Below, in pieces: positions 32,131-34,649 of a stretch of DNA of 34,649 bases; position 1 is the first letter of the stretch; every line of letters begins with the position of its first letter. This stretch comes from Paramacrobiotus richtersi (Eukaryota; Tardigrada; Eutardigrada; Parachela; Macrobiotidae): positions 1 to 34,649 of the forward strand of contig JAQGAU010000206.1 of assembly GCA_034698045.1 (NCBI GenBank), in the 5' to 3' direction. The position numbers and the translations under genes are program-made. The notes under the pieces were generated by a model. That model saw only the letters and a list, made by a program, of their open reading frames with translations. It had not been told where the DNA came from and did not search any database.

Positions 32131-34649
32131 ATGGAGATTTCAGCAGATGAAACGAGCAGTGGGCAAGGTGCTCTTCGATCTTTCGCAGCTGGTCATGTGG
32201 TTCTCTCATGCGAGCCGTGGGTCTACTCGCTTAAATACCCCTACTACCAGCAGATGTGCGCGTACTGTTTCAAGGAACCACAGTTACCAGACGATAACTC
32301 AAAGCTGAAGATGTGCTCCGGTTGCGCGCTTCATCGTTACTGTGGTACCGAATGTCAGGTGAGACTATAAGAGTACGAGTAGTTATAATATGTACGTGAA
32401 TCTCCCGTTCTATAAAGTTATATAACAATTAACATATGCAGACTGCTGACTGGAAGACAGACCACAAGCGCGAGTGTAAAATGCTCAAAGAGATGGGTCT
32501 CCATATCCGCCGTATCCGGGACACAAACCCAAATATTGACAAGAATTTTCGCGGTGAATTTGGCTTCTGCGCAGCGGAGATTCTTATGGCCAAGATTGTC
32601 AATAAGATCAAGGCAAGTGTCGGAAGTGTAGAAGTTTTGAAAATGCAGAACGATTATTCAATTCGGCCTTTTTTGTTGTTCAGAGCGGCAAAACGGAACA
32701 GATAGGTCTAACAGGAAAATCTACTGCACGGGACGTCTTGGGAATTCTGCCTTACAATCCGGGTTATGACATAGTCTACGGTATTAAATCATTAATCATA
32801 CCAGCAAGTATTAATAAAATATAAAAGAGAGGAAAGTCACACGGTCCGGCGCAGTGGCACTCCCGTAATATTATGACACATGCTGGATATTTATAACTAT
32901 GTCCGGTTCAGTACGGATATCTGCCGTCGCTGGGAGGCAAGACAGTACCTTCCTCGGAGTTCTTATTGTCATGATTCTAGAGTACGGTATATTTTAGAAG
33001 TACGCGGAAGTTTCGTATTTTCATCAATAATTTTCGTTTTGTCTGCCTGAATCAGCTTGATGATCAAGCAAGATCATAGTCACCGGAAAGATTTTGTTTT
33101 GTCTCATATTCATGATCATAATCATAGCAAACATTTTGTTGCAGCAGCTAACTGTTGCATTTCAAATCCCAAAGGTCGTCATTTTGTGATCATACCCTCC
33201 ACGCGCTCATCTGGCCGACAGCCACGCCGGGTAGCATTCCACCGGACTTCTACCAGCTGGCTCGAGCGGTGAGCTACAACGCTTTTCACATGCGGGATCA
33301 AGCGGGACGAGATACCGTGATAGGCGCGGGAATCTTCCCGCGGGCGCTGCATCGGCAAATGACTCCGGTGTGCTGGGGTATCAATGTCACCATGCATATG
33401 CACCGGCGGACTGTGGTTGTTCATGCTACGGAGAACATTGCAGATTATACTGGCTTGAAAGATGTAAGTCGCATCCATTTCGCCTTCTGACTTTTCTCAT
33501 CCCGGCTCCTATCAAAACATAACATTCATAAAAGACGCAAATACTTCTGACTTGAGCGACCCGCGACATAGTCTAACTACGACAGAAATCTGTGTGTATG
33601 TTTTGCAGTTACGACAAAATGAATTGCCCATGAACCTGTTCGCCAGCAGCTTGATGGAGCGTCAGTTACTGATTGAGATGTTTTGCTTCAGTCCATGTAC
33701 CTGCACTAAATGCAGGCCAGAATACGTAAATCATCCTACAGCTAAATTTTCATTCCGTTTTTCCGTGGTTCGTAAATAGCGGCTTACAATTTAGGATGCC
33801 GAAATCAACCCGTTGAAATGTCTGACCACCGGATGTATGGAGCGTATTCCGAGCGATGACCGTGCCCTGCAACCGTGCTCCCAGTGCGGTTCTATCAATG
33901 ACCAACGGCTACGGCAACTCAAGGCTTTCATGAAGAGAAATAGGGAGCTTGAGGCTGAGAACACTGACAATGGAGTTCTGGCGCTTGCAAAACTTCAGGT
34001 TGGTTTGTTGCTGGAGCTGGACCAGGCGAATATTCTCCACCTGGACGCTCACTTCCGCTACGTTCTTGGAAATGAGGTAGTGCGCTTTCTGAATGAGGAG
34101 AAGCGGTATGAGGAGGCATGGAATTTGTGCCCTGGATTGGTCGCTTGTGTGCGGTGAGTCAGCCAGATTCCGGCTCGTTCGATGTAGACAGATGGTATGC
34201 GGCGAGTCAATCGTCATAATTCCCCCAGTACTGTTTCTTTTTCTTGTGATAGTGACTAGTTTTGGCGCGGCTTTAGCCTTACGGTGAGAACCGAATCAAT
34301 CATCGGGAGCTTGTTTTTGAATGGATTTTGTAATAACTAATTATACCTAATTTGATAACATCGTGTTGTTAAGAACAACAAATCATTAAAATGTCAACGT
34401 GAAACAGTACGCGTACGTATTAACCGCGATATCTTTTGACTTTATCAAGTCCGTTGAGTGAAAGCATAGAATGTCCAAGTTAGACAGACAAGGGGCACAA
34501 TTCCGTATTTTATTGTTTTTTGTTCTTTTTCAGCACCATTTATCCTCTGTATCATCTGGGTCCTGCCAACTTTCTGCGTATGACCGGCGAAATACCCTAT
34601 CTATGGTGCTTTCGGTCCGGCAAGGAGGCAGTTCGCTCAAAGTGGAAGG
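32131..34649 (+). CDS. SMYD-like copy 3, partial (runs off the window), intron 3 donor altered
   Basis: Exons: 32131-32358, 32442-32612, 32684-32775, 33175-33463, 33609-33725, 33795-34153, 34534 to the window end. All frames are open. The MYND finger is complete (MCAYCF, MCSGC, YCGTEC, H-x3-C), the SET core is again degenerate (MTPVCWGIN after GAGIFP), and post-SET is CTCTKC. Intron 2 has the same GC donor (ATCAAG|GCAAGT). The donor of intron 3, GTACAG in copies 1 and 2, reads CTACGG here (32776-32781). The nearby GT at 32774 would change phase and lead to a stop. Unless another donor is used, exon 3 would not join exon 4 normally, so this copy may be impaired. Exon 6 is two codons longer than in the other copies, and the last exon is cut at the window edge. 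Confidence 0.8.

Overview
The window is metazoan nuclear DNA. Genes are split by short introns (about 65-560 bp) with GT-AG and some GC-AG boundaries, it carries class A (rhodopsin-like) GPCR genes and SMYD-type (MYND/SET) genes, and most of the rest is repeat-rich, AT-leaning intergenic sequence. Nothing looks prokaryotic. Compact introns and lineage-specific arrays of intron-poor GPCRs would suit a small invertebrate such as a tardigrade, but that is a guess from general style and not proof of taxon.

Layout. (1) 1-1977: no gene recognised. (2) 1978-3000 (+): an intact single-exon GPCR of 340 aa whose last ~20 codons lie inside a repeat. (3) 2937-8188: two diverged, inverted repeat arms (about 2937-3740 and 7255-8188) face each other. 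Each arm carries a 35-bp palindromic tandem array and a related decayed coding-like stretch. Between them are a second, smaller foldback (4861-5580) and decayed coding-like fragments. (4) 8190-14880: no convincing gene; a 49-bp minisatellite at 9606-9790 has an inverted, decayed partner at about 13420-13673. (5) 14885-21640: two tandem copies of a two-exon GPCR gene on the minus strand (copy A 14905-16074, copy B 18564-19781) inside a duplicated block of about 2.3 kb. Each copy is complete except for one nonsense codon, at a different place in each. Copy B's 5' side has gained a 755-bp terminal-inverted-repeat element that is absent from the matching site of copy A. (6) 22309-34649: a tandem array of SMYD-like genes on the plus strand. 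It holds a deleted relic (22309-22530), an intact seven-exon gene (24811-27500, 520 aa), a frameshifted copy (28427-30969) and a copy cut by the window end (32131 onward) with an altered splice donor. A 676-bp Mutator-like foldback element with a 9-bp target duplication has inserted in the 3' flank of the relic.

How the genes relate. The GPCRs share unusual signature residues (NR[IL]W where DRY is expected, LDP[LI] where NPxxY is expected), so they look like one lineage-specific receptor family. The SMYD-like proteins keep a complete MYND zinc finger, a CxCxxC post-SET motif and a helical C-terminus, but have lost the NHSC and GEEL..Y signatures of an active SET methyltransferase, so they are probably not ordinary lysine methyltransferases. 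Both families show tandem birth followed by decay: intact, singly disabled and heavily deleted copies sit side by side, with several non-autonomous elements inserted among them. No operon-like link between the two families is visible.
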